Source: an uncultured Clostridia bacterium
Lineage (GTDB): Bacteria; Bacillota; Clostridia; TANB77; CAG-508
Direction of reading: 5' to 3'
Assembly: GCA_944386785.1 (NCBI GenBank)
Contig: CALXCM010000006.1
Span: 1-42,505, forward strand
DNA: 42,505 nucleotides
In this document: piece after piece, positions 29,931 to 37,961 of the stretch
Numbering within the stretch: position 1 is the first letter of the stretch
How the letters are laid out: the number at the start of each line of letters is the position of its first letter
Notes under the pieces: model-generated
The model's input: only the letters and a program-made list of their open reading frames with translations
Database searches by the model: none
Told to the model about the DNA's origin: nothing
Made by a program: the position numbers and the translations under genes

Positions 29931-30083
29931 ATGAAAAATTTTACTATCAAAAAATGTATCCTTATTTTATTTATTATGTTTTTTGCTATTTATTTGTTTT
30001 TAAAAACTGGAAATCTATTTGTGCCTACACTAATAGCATTTGCTGATTTTATTTACATTTATTATATTTATAGCATTTCATAA
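29931..30083 (+). CDS. Small membrane protein
   Basis: 50 residues, two hydrophobic stretches (CILILFIMFFAIYLF and LIAFADFIYIYYIY) separated by KTGNLFVPT. AAGGGGG lies about 10 bases before the ATG, a promoter-like pair is 70 bases upstream, and a terminator follows. No family recognised. It is inserted in opposite orientation between mcsB and clpC, which usually form one operon. The short length and low-complexity hydrophobic content keep confidence moderate. Confidence 0.5.
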   Translation: MKNFTIKKCILILFIMFFAIYLFLKTGNLFVPTLIAFADFIYIYYIYSIS

Positions 30084-30092
30084 TAAATTTGT

Positions 30093-30116
30093 TAAAGTCT
30101 CTTTTTAGAGACTTTA
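30093..30116. terminator. Bidirectional terminator between mcsB and the small membrane gene
   Basis: TAAAGTCTC pairs with GAGACTTTA, with T runs after it on the plus strand (ATTTTT) and T-rich sequence on the minus strand. Confidence 0.7.
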
Positions 30117-31121
30117 TTTTTCATTTAAAATCTGTTTTATAACTTCTGCTCTTTTTTCATCCATTTCTAGTTTTTCATATTTTTCTCCTAAAAATTTTTG
30201 AAGATTTGCAGGTTTTGTATATAAGTACAATTTTTGTACTTTTAAATCTGTAAGTTCTTTTAAAATACCTAAATCTGTTCCAAGCTTTACATTAGATAAT
30301 AATTTAAAAGCTTCTTTATATGATATTTTTCTGCAATTTGAAATAATACCATAACTTCTATAAACTAAATCTTCTAAATCTAATGCATCTTTTGTAAGTA
30401 ATTTTCTTGCTTTTCTTTCTTGTGATATTACTTTTGAAACTATTGCATTTAAATTTTCGACAATTTCTTCTTCAGAAATTCCAAGTGTTTGTTTATTAGA
30501 AATTTGATACATATCTGACAAAGATTCACTACTTTCTCCATATACTCCTCTTATATTTATCCCAAAATTATTTATTGCTTCTAAAATTTTTCTAATATTG
30601 TTAGTTTTAGAAAGTGCTGGCAAATGGACCATAACAGATGCTCTTAATCCTGTTCCCACATTTTTTGGAGAAGATGTTAAATATCCGTATTTTTTATTTA
30701 TAGAATAGCCTAAAACTTCATCTAATTTATTATCAACTTCTATTGCAAGATTTAAAGTGTTTTTTAAATCTAAACCACAATTAAATACTTGAATTTGTAA
30801 ATGGTCTTCTCCACCAATCATAATACAAATATTTTCATCATCATTAATTAAAATACTTCCATTTTCATCTTTTGAAAACTTTGGACTAATTAGATTTTTT
30901 TCGACAAGACTTTGTTTAGTTATTTCGTCCATATCACTTAATTTTAAAAATTTTAATCCATATCCTATGCTAAAAATATTTTCTTTTATTTTATCCTCTA
31001 GTTTTCTTATTTCTTCTTTATATTTTAAATTAAACCTAAATCCTCTTAAATTTCTTGCAAACCTAATTCTTGTACTTTTTGCTACATCAGAATCTTTGCT
31101 ACTTTGTAAATACCAATTCAT
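30114..31121 (-). CDS. mcsB: Protein-arginine kinase McsB
   Basis: 335 residues. The guanido-kinase-like catalytic domain is seen in STRIRFARNLRGFRF, EDHLQIQVFNCG and TGLRASVMVHLPAL. It phosphorylates arginine residues of damaged or regulatory proteins, including CtsR, marking them for ClpC-ClpP. Third gene of the ctsR-mcsA-mcsB operon, 15 bases after mcsA. Normal length, no disruptions; ATG with GGAAG. Confidence 0.95.
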   Translation of the reverse strand: MNWYLQSSKDSDVAKSTRIRFARNLRGFRFNLKYKEEIRKLEDKIKENIFSIGYGLKFLKLSDMDEITKQSLVEKNLISPKFSKDENGSILINDDENICIMIGGEDHLQIQVFNCGLDLKNTLNLAIEVDNKLDEVLGYSINKKYGYLTSSPKNVGTGLRASVMVHLPALSKTNNIRKILEAINNFGINIRGVYGESSESLSDMYQISNKQTLGISEEEIVENLNAIVSKVISQERKARKLLTKDALDLEDLVYRSYGIISNCRKISYKEAFKLLSNVKLGTDLGILKELTDLKVQKLYLYTKPANLQKFLGEKYEKLEMDEKRAEVIKQILNEK

Positions 31122-31136
31122 ATTCTCACTTCCAAT

Positions 31137-31700
31137 CTATTTATTTTCCAATTTCTTTATTTCATCTCTTAGTTTTGCTGCATCTTCATACCTTTCATCT
31201 TTTATTGCTTCTTTTAACTTTTCTTGCAATTCTTCTAATTTATTTTCATTTTTGTTATTTTCTGTAGTTTTAGTTTCTTTGATTTCTTTCTTATTTAACT
31301 TTTCATCAATTTTATTATCTATTACTTTTCCAATTCTTCCAACATGTCTATTTGCACCTTGTATTTTTTTAATTATTGGATCTAATCTATCAGAAAATAC
31401 ATCATAACAATCACTGCATCCAAGCTTTCCATTGTTTATGATGTCATCAAAAGTGTAACCACAGGTATTACATTTTAAACTTTTCATACTATTTAATAAA
31501 GGCATAAAATCTGGCTCTGAAAAATCTTCTAAAAACTCTCCAAAAAAACTTGAAAAATCAATAGGCATATTAAAATCTATATTGCCTATTCCTAGTTTTT
31601 TGCTGCATTCCTCACATAAATTCAAAGTTCTTACTCTTCCATTAATATTTTCCTCATATCTTACATTTGCTTCTTTTTTTCCACAATTTTCACATAACAT
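31137..31700 (-). CDS. mcsA: McsB activator McsA
   Basis: 187 residues. Two zinc-binding cysteine clusters, CENCGKKEANV with CEECSKK and CNTCGYTFDD with CSDCYDVF, followed by a helical linker and a C-terminal UVR domain (LQEKLKEAIKDERYEDAAKLRDEIKKLE). McsA stimulates McsB and helps control CtsR. It lies in the operon between ctsR and mcsB, with AGGAGG before the ATG. Confidence 0.95.
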   Translation of the reverse strand: MLCENCGKKEANVRYEENINGRVRTLNLCEECSKKLGIGNIDFNMPIDFSSFFGEFLEDFSEPDFMPLLNSMKSLKCNTCGYTFDDIINNGKLGCSDCYDVFSDRLDPIIKKIQGANRHVGRIGKVIDNKIDEKLNKKEIKETKTTENNKNENKLEELQEKLKEAIKDERYEDAAKLRDEIKKLENK

Positions 31701-31716
31701 ATTAATCTCCTCCTTA

Positions 31717-32166
31717 TTATTCTAAATTTAAAAGCATATTTTTAAATATTCTTGCTCTTACCTTATCTTTAGTCTCTTTTGGAAGTCTTAAAACATTATC
31801 ACTTGTCGCTACTTTTAAAAGTTTAGCTTCTTTTTTAGTAACAATTCCATATGTTAAAAAATCGCTGATTATGATGTCTACTTCATTAGATGTTATTTCC
31901 TCTCCAATATTTTTAATAATATGCATTATATATTCTTCATTAGAATCTGCAACTTTTCTTATTGTAATATGGCCTCCACCACCACGCCTGCTTTCTACAT
32001 AATAACCTTGAGATGGCTTGAACCTTGTTGATATAACATAATTTATTTGTGAAGGTACACAATTAAAATGTTCAGCAAGTTCATTTCTTCTAATTTCTAT
32101 TTGCTCACTTTCTGTATCATCAAAAAGCTCTTTTATAAAATCTTCTATAATATCTGACATTCTCAT
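31717..32166 (-). CDS. ctsR: Class III stress-gene repressor CtsR
   Basis: 149 residues. Winged HTH with NELAEHFNCVPSQINYVISTRF and the wing ESRRGGGGHITIRKV, which includes the conserved glycine-rich DNA-contact loop that senses heat. The C-terminal dimer domain is phosphorylated by McsB in Bacillus. First gene of the operon, and two CtsR operators overlap its own promoter, indicating autoregulation. Confidence 0.97.
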   Translation of the reverse strand: MRMSDIIEDFIKELFDDTESEQIEIRRNELAEHFNCVPSQINYVISTRFKPSQGYYVESRRGGGGHITIRKVADSNEEYIMHIIKNIGEEITSNEVDIIISDFLTYGIVTKKEAKLLKVATSDNVLRLPKETKDKVRARIFKNMLLNLE

Positions 32167-32189
32167 AATTTTTCTCTCCTCTCTTTTTT

Positions 32190-32226
32190 GAGAGAATTGG
32201 GGACAGTTCTCTTTCTCTCATTTTTG
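32190..32226. repeat. GGGGACAG-type repeat (copy D)
   Basis: GGGGACAGTTCTCTTTCTC followed by TCATTTTTGTC, upstream of ctsR. An inverted copy lies at 32650-32692. Confidence 0.7.
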
Positions 32227-32228
32227 TC

Positions 32229-32307
32229 TTTGACTTTCTTTGACCTACAATAATATTATACTATCTTTTTTATTTTTTTCAATGTCTTTTTCTGACTTTC
32301 TTTGACC
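32229..32307 (-). promoter_or_regulatory. ctsR promoter with two CtsR operators
   Basis: Minus strand: GGTCAAAGAAAGTCAAA (32245-32229) is a near-perfect CtsR box (heptad GGTCAAA, three bases, heptad); GGTCAAAGAAAGTCAGA (32307-32291) is a second one. Between them lie TTGAAA (32282-32277), a 16-base spacer and TATAAT (32260-32255). One operator is at the transcription start and the other just upstream of -35, a classical repressor layout. Confidence 0.85.
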
Positions 32308-32358
32308 TTTATTGTCCTTTTTCCTCTATTTTAATAAGTTTTTCTTTTGTTTTCTTAC

Positions 32359-32550
32359 TTATTCTCCTTTTTTCTCTTCTTTTCTTGGTTTTGTGATATT
32401 TTCTAATCTCTTGGTAGTCTCTTTTTGTTTTGGAAGTGGAACCCATGCAAAATATGATGATATAAACTCGCCATATTTTGTGCTATCTTCCCCTACTTCG
32501 CACTCTTTAGAATGGTTTTTATTATTTATATTTTTTTCTTCTTTATTCAT
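32359..32550 (-). CDS. Small hydrophilic protein, uncertain
   Basis: About 63 residues from the third of three nearby ATG codons, the one with best spacing from AAAAGG. Highly charged at both ends, with a middle TKYGEFISSYFAWVPLPKQK. No family recognised. It lies between inverted copies D and E of the intergenic repeat, much like the 78-residue gene between copies B and C. It could instead be a chance frame. Confidence 0.4.
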   Translation of the reverse strand: MNKEEKNINNKNHSKECEVGEDSTKYGEFISSYFAWVPLPKQKETTKRLENITKPRKEEKKGE

Positions 32551-32649
32551 AAACATCATCCTTTTTATATAGTATATTTTATATATTTATGTTATGTGCA
32601 CTTTTTTAATTTTTATACAATTTGATTTAAAATTTATTTTAATTTAAAA

Positions 32650-32692
32650 TCGACAATTTTCGGCAAAAATGAGAGAAAGAGAACTGTCCCCA
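32650..32692. repeat. GGGGACAG-type repeat (copy E, inverted)
   Basis: Minus strand GGGGACAGTTCTCTTTCTC, TCATTTTTGCCGAAAATTGTCG; the inverted partner of copy D. Confidence 0.7.
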
Positions 32693-32761
32693 AACTCTTC
32701 CATTTTCTTGATAAATATGATATAATATAAATAGTTGGTATTAAAAGGAGGAATTTAAATT

Positions 32762-33190
32762 ATGTGGCAAATTTGGATAATAATCGCAGGAGTTTGTTTA
32801 GTAGGAGAAATTTTAACAACAGGATTTTTAATATTTTGGTTATCAATAGGAGCTTTACTTGCTATGATAGTTAGCTTTTTTGTTGATAGCATACTTATTC
32901 AAACAGCAGTATTTGTTATCTCTTCTGCAATATTAATTTTTGCAACAAAACCTTTTGTAAAGAAATTTGCTAAAACTAAAGATGTAAAAACAAATGCTTA
33001 TTCAATAATAGGAAAAAATGCAATTGTTACAAAAGATATTGATTCAATCAATGGCAAAGGCCAAATTAAAGTAGATAGCGAAACTTGGTCAGCTGTTGGT
33101 AAAGATGATATGAATATTGAAAAAGGTACAGAAGTTGAAGTATTAAAAATTAATGGTGTTAAAGCAATTGTTGCACCAATAAAAAAATAA
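32762..33190 (+). CDS. NfeD-like membrane protein
   Basis: 142 residues. Three hydrophobic helices (IWIIIAGVCLVGEILTTGFLIF, LLAMIVSFF, AVFVISSAILIFATK) are followed by a small OB-fold domain (IIGKNAIVTKDI, GQIKVDSETWSAVGK, VLKINGVKAIVAP), the usual NfeD C-terminus. NfeD proteins pair with SPFH proteins to organise membrane domains, and here the SPFH gene follows 64 bases later. AGGAGG and an extended -10 (TGATATAAT) upstream. Confidence 0.9.
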   Translation: MWQIWIIIAGVCLVGEILTTGFLIFWLSIGALLAMIVSFFVDSILIQTAVFVISSAILIFATKPFVKKFAKTKDVKTNAYSIIGKNAIVTKDIDSINGKGQIKVDSETWSAVGKDDMNIEKGTEVEVLKINGVKAIVAPIKK

Positions 33191-33254
33191 TTATTAGGTA
33201 GTTATTAATTTTTTAAATTGATAAATATATTTATTTATAAAGGAGGATAATATT

Positions 33255-34187
33255 ATGGTATTTTTATTAGTAGTACTTGCAATTATTTTAATTATTGCAT
33301 TTATGTCAATAAAAATCGTTAAACAATCTGAGGTATATATTATTGAAAGATTAGGTAAATTCTACAAAGTAGCTGATGCCGGTCTTACAATTATAGTTCC
33401 ATTTTTAGACCATGTAAGAAGTGTCGTAAGTTTAAAACAACAAACAATGGACGTACCACCTCAAGGAGTTATTACTAAAGATAACGTTACAATTACAATA
33501 GATACTGTTGTGTTCTATCAAATAACAGACCCAGCAAAAGCAGTATATGAAATTCAAAGTTTGAAAAAAGGTATTGAATATTTAGCAATCACTACAATTC
33601 GTGATATCATTGGTAAAATGGACTTAGACGAAACATTTAGTTCAAGAGATGGTATTAATAATCAATTAAGAGTTGTATTAGATGAAGCAACTGATAGATG
33701 GGGATGTAAAATAGACAGAGTTGAAATTAAAGACATTACACCACCTGCAGATATCAGGGACGCAATGGAAAAAGAAATGAACGCAGAAAGAAATAAAAGA
33801 GCTATGATTCTTGAATCTGAAGCTCAAAGACAATCTGCTATCACTATTGCAGAAGGTAAAAAACAAGCAGCTATCTTAGAAGCTGAAGCTGATAAAGAAG
33901 CTCAAATTAGAAGAGCTGTCGGTGAGGCTCAAGCTATTCGTGAAGTTGCTGAAGCTAAAGCTAAAGAAATTCAAATGGTTTATGATGCAATGAAAAAAGC
34001 TGATCCAACAGAAAAATTAGTTCAATTAAAATCTTTAGAAGCTTTAGAAGAAGTTGCAAAAGGTGATGCTAACAAAGTATTTATTCCATTTGAAGCAACA
34101 AGTGCTTTAAGTTCATTAGGTGCAATGGCAGAAGCTGTTAAAGATGAAAAAAGAAGTACTAAAAAGCAAGATAATGAAACAAAATAA
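33255..34187 (+). CDS. SPFH/Band 7 family protein (QmcA-like)
   Basis: 310 residues. N-terminal membrane helix, then the SPFH/prohibitin domain: RLGKFYKVADAGLTIIVPFLD, QQTMDVPPQGVITKDNV, VVFYQITDPAKAVYEI, followed by a charged coiled coil rich in Ala/Glu (EAQRQSAITIAEGKKQAAIL). Membrane scaffold protein, oligomeric, often linked to protease control. Operon with the NfeD gene upstream. Gly codons here appear as GCC GGT and GTC GGT without frame change. Confidence 0.93.
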   Translation: MVFLLVVLAIILIIAFMSIKIVKQSEVYIIERLGKFYKVADAGLTIIVPFLDHVRSVVSLKQQTMDVPPQGVITKDNVTITIDTVVFYQITDPAKAVYEIQSLKKGIEYLAITTIRDIIGKMDLDETFSSRDGINNQLRVVLDEATDRWGCKIDRVEIKDITPPADIRDAMEKEMNAERNKRAMILESEAQRQSAITIAEGKKQAAILEAEADKEAQIRRAVGEAQAIREVAEAKAKEIQMVYDAMKKADPTEKLVQLKSLEALEEVAKGDANKVFIPFEATSALSSLGAMAEAVKDEKRSTKKQDNETK

Positions 34188-34203
34188 ATAAATTAAAAAT
34201 TTT

Positions 34204-34233
34204 AAAATGGTTCATGAAAATGAGCCATTTTTT
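34204..34233 (+). terminator. Terminator of the NfeD-SPFH operon
   Basis: AATGGTTCAT / ATGAGCCATT hairpin followed by TTTTT. Confidence 0.8.
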
Positions 34234-34311
34234 ATTGTCTTAGACAACAAATTTTCATATTTTTTTGTTTTTTGTAAATAATAAATATATAAATATTTTA
34301 GGAGGTTTTTT

Positions 34312-34740
34312 ATGGATACAAATAGGTATATTTTAAATGAGTTAAATAAAGGCATAAAAATGGGAATGGATTCAATTTCAAATGTTTCTGAAAAAGTTCA
34401 AGATGACAGATTTAAACAGGATTTAAAATATCAATATGATGAGTATAACAAAATTTTAAATGAAGTAAATAATGAACTTACTCATTATGATGATTTTCCA
34501 AAAGAATTAAATCCTATGCAAAAAGCTATGGGCTGGATGGGAGTTGAAATGAATACTCTTACTGATAAAAGCAATTCAAAAATTGCTGAACTTATGATTC
34601 AAGGAACAAATATGGGAATAATTGAAGGTGTTAAATTATTAAACCAAAACCCTGATGCTGATAAAGAAGTTAAAGACACTTTAAACAAATTTGTTAAATT
34701 CCAAGAAAACACCGTAGAACAATTAAAAAAATATTTATAA
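34312..34740 (+). CDS. Helical protein, ferritin-like fold possible
   Basis: 142 residues, nearly all helical: LNELNKGIKMGMDSISNV, KYQYDEYNKILNEVNNEL, MGWMGVEMNTLTDKSNSKIA, then two more helices. The arrangement of four helices resembles DUF2383/ferritin-like or CotF-like proteins of Bacillota, but no metal-ligand set is obvious. Strong AGGAGG; converges on the next gene. Function not assigned. Confidence 0.7.
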   Translation: MDTNRYILNELNKGIKMGMDSISNVSEKVQDDRFKQDLKYQYDEYNKILNEVNNELTHYDDFPKELNPMQKAMGWMGVEMNTLTDKSNSKIAELMIQGTNMGIIEGVKLLNQNPDADKEVKDTLNKFVKFQENTVEQLKKYL

Positions 34741-34750
34741 AAGGAAGAGT

Positions 34751-35602
34751 TTAGTACTCTTCCCCTTCATATTCTATATTACTGTTAAATGCAATTACAC
34801 TTTGGAATACTGGAGGTAATATTATAAGTCCTAAAGCAAATAATAATCCTCTTCCAAATACTTCTGATAATTTAAATCTTTTTACAATTGCTACAACAAA
34901 CATTGCAATCCAGCCAAAAACTGGAACAAACCATAATATCATAAGCCATGGTGTTATATTACATACTCTATACATAGTAAACTGTCTATAAAATGGAATA
35001 AATGCAGCAATTGGGTTTTTCCCTGCTTTTTTGTAAATTACAGCTCTTAAAATTGTACAATATAGGAACAATACTAAAGCTATCCATATAAACATTTTTA
35101 TATATACATTTGCAAGTAATATTTTTATTCCTAAACTTATTTTATCTTGAGCTGAAGTTTCTTTAACCATACTTCCCACAATTTGGTCTGGAGTTTCTCC
35201 ATTTTTAATTCTTTGTTTTATATCTTCTACATCTAAATCTTCTTCTATTATATTTCTTATTTCTTTTTCGTCTGTATTTCTAATAAATTCTGCTCCTGTA
35301 TTTATTAAGCTTTCACTTACTCCCCCTTGAGCAGCAATTTCATCTTTATTTTCTGAAATTATATCTGCTATTTCTTCATTTGAATATTTAGATGTTACAT
35401 CATCATATATTTCTAAGATATCGTCTTTTGTTATGGTATCAATATCTTTTTCTTCTAATTCTTTTCCATATTTGCTAAATTCTTCTTGTAATTCTTCTAT
35501 AGTAGGAGTTGTAGCTTCTACTTTTACATTATTAAACCAAAAGCTTAAAATCATAAACACCGTTATAACAGTAATTAAAGTATATTTTATAATTTTTTTC
35601 AT
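34751..35602 (-). CDS. Exported/membrane protein with DUF5684-like C-terminus
   Basis: 283 residues. N-terminal signal-like helix (TLITVITVFMILSFWF), an acidic extracytoplasmic segment (about 30-160), one membrane helix, then AGKNPIAAFIPFYRQFTMYRVCNITPWLMIL and more helices, matching the DUF5684 pattern (GKPGWAAIIPFYN...). Function unknown; such proteins are often near signal peptidase genes. Its ribosome binding site GAGGTG overlaps the recoded murI stop, only 2 bases away, so the two are translationally coupled, which itself supports the recoded murI end. Confidence 0.8.
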   Translation of the reverse strand: MKKIIKYTLITVITVFMILSFWFNNVKVEATTPTIEELQEEFSKYGKELEEKDIDTITKDDILEIYDDVTSKYSNEEIADIISENKDEIAAQGGVSESLINTGAEFIRNTDEKEIRNIIEEDLDVEDIKQRIKNGETPDQIVGSMVKETSAQDKISLGIKILLANVYIKMFIWIALVLFLYCTILRAVIYKKAGKNPIAAFIPFYRQFTMYRVCNITPWLMILWFVPVFGWIAMFVVAIVKRFKLSEVFGRGLLFALGLIILPPVFQSVIAFNSNIEYEGEEY

Positions 35603-35604
35603 CT

Positions 35605-36373
35605 TTACACCTCTTTTAAATATTTTTTAAATCTTTCTTCTTTTTCTTTTAAATTACTAGTATCAATAAATTCAATTTCTTTTTTTTCATTATTTTTACT
35701 TAATAAATCTTTTTCTTCTAACACTTTTTTTAAGTGTACTGCAAGCCTATTTGCTCCATCAAAAAATTTTATATTTCCACCTAAAGTTTCATTTATCTCT
35801 TTTTTTACTAATGGATAATGGGTACACCCGAAGTACTACATTTTCTACCTTTCCTTTATATATTCCAATGTTTTTATTTAAATATTTAATTAATTCTTCT
35901 TTATTTCCTTTTTCTATAATATCTGCTAATCCTACACATGGCAATATATATGTTTTATAATTATTATATTTATGATATAAAAGATTAAATTTTTCACTTT
36001 CTATTGTACCTTTTGTTGCCATTACTAATGTTGTTTTTTCATATGCATAATCGTATACCATTTTATATGCTGGCTCTATTGCAATAATTGGTATGTCTTT
36101 ATATTTTTCTCTTAAGAAACTTGCTGCTCTTGCACTTGCTGTATTACATGCAATAACAATTGATTTACAACCTTTTTCTAATAAAAATTTAGTTATTTCA
36201 TCACATCTTGTTTTTATTTCAGAGTCTTTTTTATCTCCATAAGGATTATTTTTTGAATCACTAAAATAAATAAATTTTTCATTTGGAAGCAAATTTATAA
36301 TCTCTCTTAATACTGTAACTCCTCCAATGCCAGAATCAAAAATACCTATAGGACTACTTGCCATATCTTCCAT
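35605..36373 (-). CDS. murI: Glutamate racemase, needs +1 recoding at CGG
   Basis: Predicted 255 residues. Makes D-glutamate for peptidoglycan. N-terminal SSPIGIFDSGIGGVTVLREI with the catalytic Asp, then FSDSKNNPYG and VIACNTASARAAS with the first catalytic Cys. The zero frame ends at NVVLRVYPLSISKK; skipping one C before GGG yields VVLGCTHYPLVKKEIN, the second catalytic Cys motif that every MurI has. The recoded frame then continues 70 residues to a stop at 35605, giving normal length, and ends 2 bases before the next gene. Without recoding the enzyme would lack its second active-site cysteine. Confidence 0.95.
35828..35830 (-). other. CGG +1 recoding site in murI
   Basis: Minus strand CTT CGG GTG; skipping C gives CTT GGG TGT ACC, Gly182 of LGCTHYP. 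This is the only site with GGG. Confidence 0.9.
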
Positions 36374-36450
36374 AAATAAATTACTCCTTATTTTATTTCC
36401 TATATTTTGAATTTTCAGTTATATTATATTACTAATTAGAAAAAAAGTAA

Positions 36451-36476
36451 ATGCGGATTATAAATATAATCCGCAT
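36451..36476 (-). terminator. Terminator of the ABC exporter operon
   Basis: ATGCGGATTATA / TATAATCCGCAT perfect stem, then TTTACTTTTTTTC on the minus strand. Confidence 0.9.
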
Positions 36477-36500
36477 ATCATCATTTACAAAATATAATCT

Positions 36501-37961
36501 CTAAATATTTTTTATGTTTTTCTTTTTAAATATAATAAATGTTGGTATTATCATAATTAAGAAATATACTATACAAATTATTGCTGAAAATACTGGTGTT
36601 AACCCTTCCATTAAAGGCATTCCTCCAAATAAATAATAAGAAAAATCCCAATTTAATGTTACAAAGTATTTTAAAATTCCTATATTATACATAATTGCAA
36701 GTTGGTTTATTACCGCTGCTCCCATGTATCCAAGAAGTGGGAGTGCTATTGCAACTGCTGAATTTGTGAATATTGTACTTAATGCAAATGATAATGTACC
36801 AAGAAGTATTATTATTGGAAGTGATGTAAGAATTGATATTCCTAAATAACTAAATACATTTATTTGTTGTAACATATTTGTATCAAAGTTATATTCTATT
36901 ACTGGAACAGATAAACTATCAAATCCAAATACTATTCCTCCTACTAGTAATTCCATTGCAACTACTAGAAGAATTGAAAGTAATGTAATTATTAGTAATG
37001 TTATAAATTTTGAAAGTAATATTTTATTTCTACTATATGGTTTTACTAACAATAATTTTATTGTTCCTTTATTAAATTCTTCGCTTACTATTGTTCCTGC
37101 TATCATTACAACAATTACTATTATAAATAATCCGTATTCGCTAAAAAAGTTTGATAAAATTCCTCTTAAGTCGTTTGCTTTATTTACATCTACATGATTT
37201 TCTATTATATATCTACTTATTTCTTTTCCTTTTATGTTGTTTTTGTATTCTTTTTCTTGCTCATAACTTAATTCTTCTTTTGAATTTTCTGCTTGTTTTG
37301 CCATATAGCTTCTTTCTCTAAAATCTGTAAGTGCTGTATTCATATAATCTAAGCCATATTTTATATCTTCATCAACTCTATATTTTGCAGTTTCTACATC
37401 TATTTTGGCATTTTCAATTTCTGCTTCTAGTGATTCTAATCTTTGCTTATCTTCTGTTATAGCTTTTTCATTTTCTAATGCTTTTAATTTTTCTTGTGCT
37501 GTTTGTAATTCTTCATTTGCAAAGTATTTCCAATCATCATTTCTTAATTTTTCTAATAAATTATTTATTTGCTCATTTATTTTGTTTGCTTGTTCTTCAT
37601 TCTTTTCTGCACCATATAGATATGTATTTCTTTCTGTCACATAACTTTCTAATGTTGATGCTATTATTTCTGCTTGCCATGAATTTTCTTTAAATTCTTT
37701 CATCATATTACTTACATCTACTATTGTTTTATATTCTATATACATTTTTGTATCACTTGGTTTTTCTGGATCTAATTCTTGTAGACCTTCTTTTGCAAAT
37801 TCTATATAACTTTCGCTATAATATGAATAACTAGTGCTATTATAAAAATATTTATACATTAAGTTTGATAAAATTACAAATGCAAATGTAACTATCAATA
37901 AAATATATATAGCTTTTTTCTTAAATATTTTTGTTAATTCATTTTTAATTAAACTACTCAA
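36501..37961 (-). CDS. ABC-2 type transporter permease with coiled-coil insert
   Basis: 486 residues. N-terminal membrane helix after KNELTKIFKKKAIYILLI, a large extracytoplasmic part with a coiled coil (about 120-230), then FSEYGLFIIVIVVMIAGTIVSEEFNKGTIKLLLVKP, the ABC-2 hallmark where the permease meets the ATPase, and four more helices. It overlaps the ATPase gene by 8 bases, so they form one operon. Antibiotic or peptide export is common for this group, but the substrate is unknown. Confidence 0.9.
   Translation of the reverse strand: MSSLIKNELTKIFKKKAIYILLIVTFAFVILSNLMYKYFYNSTSYSYYSESYIEFAKEGLQELDPEKPSDTKMYIEYKTIVDVSNMMKEFKENSWQAEIIASTLESYVTERNTYLYGAEKNEEQANKINEQINNLLEKLRNDDWKYFANEELQTAQEKLKALENEKAITEDKQRLESLEAEIENAKIDVETAKYRVDEDIKYGLDYMNTALTDFRERSYMAKQAENSKEELSYEQEKEYKNNIKGKEISRYIIENHVDVNKANDLRGILSNFFSEYGLFIIVIVVMIAGTIVSEEFNKGTIKLLLVKPYSRNKILLSKFITLLIITLLSILLVVAMELLVGGIVFGFDSLSVPVIEYNFDTNMLQQINVFSYLGISILTSLPIIILLGTLSFALSTIFTNSAVAIALPLLGYMGAAVINQLAIMYNIGILKYFVTLNWDFSYYLFGGMPLMEGLTPVFSAIICIVYFLIMIIPTFIIFKKKNIKNI

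Noticed and set aside
32312..32572. A plus-strand gene of 86 codons opposite the small 32359 gene
   Set aside because: It is hydrophobic antisense-like sequence with no ribosome binding site; the minus-strand frame has a better start.
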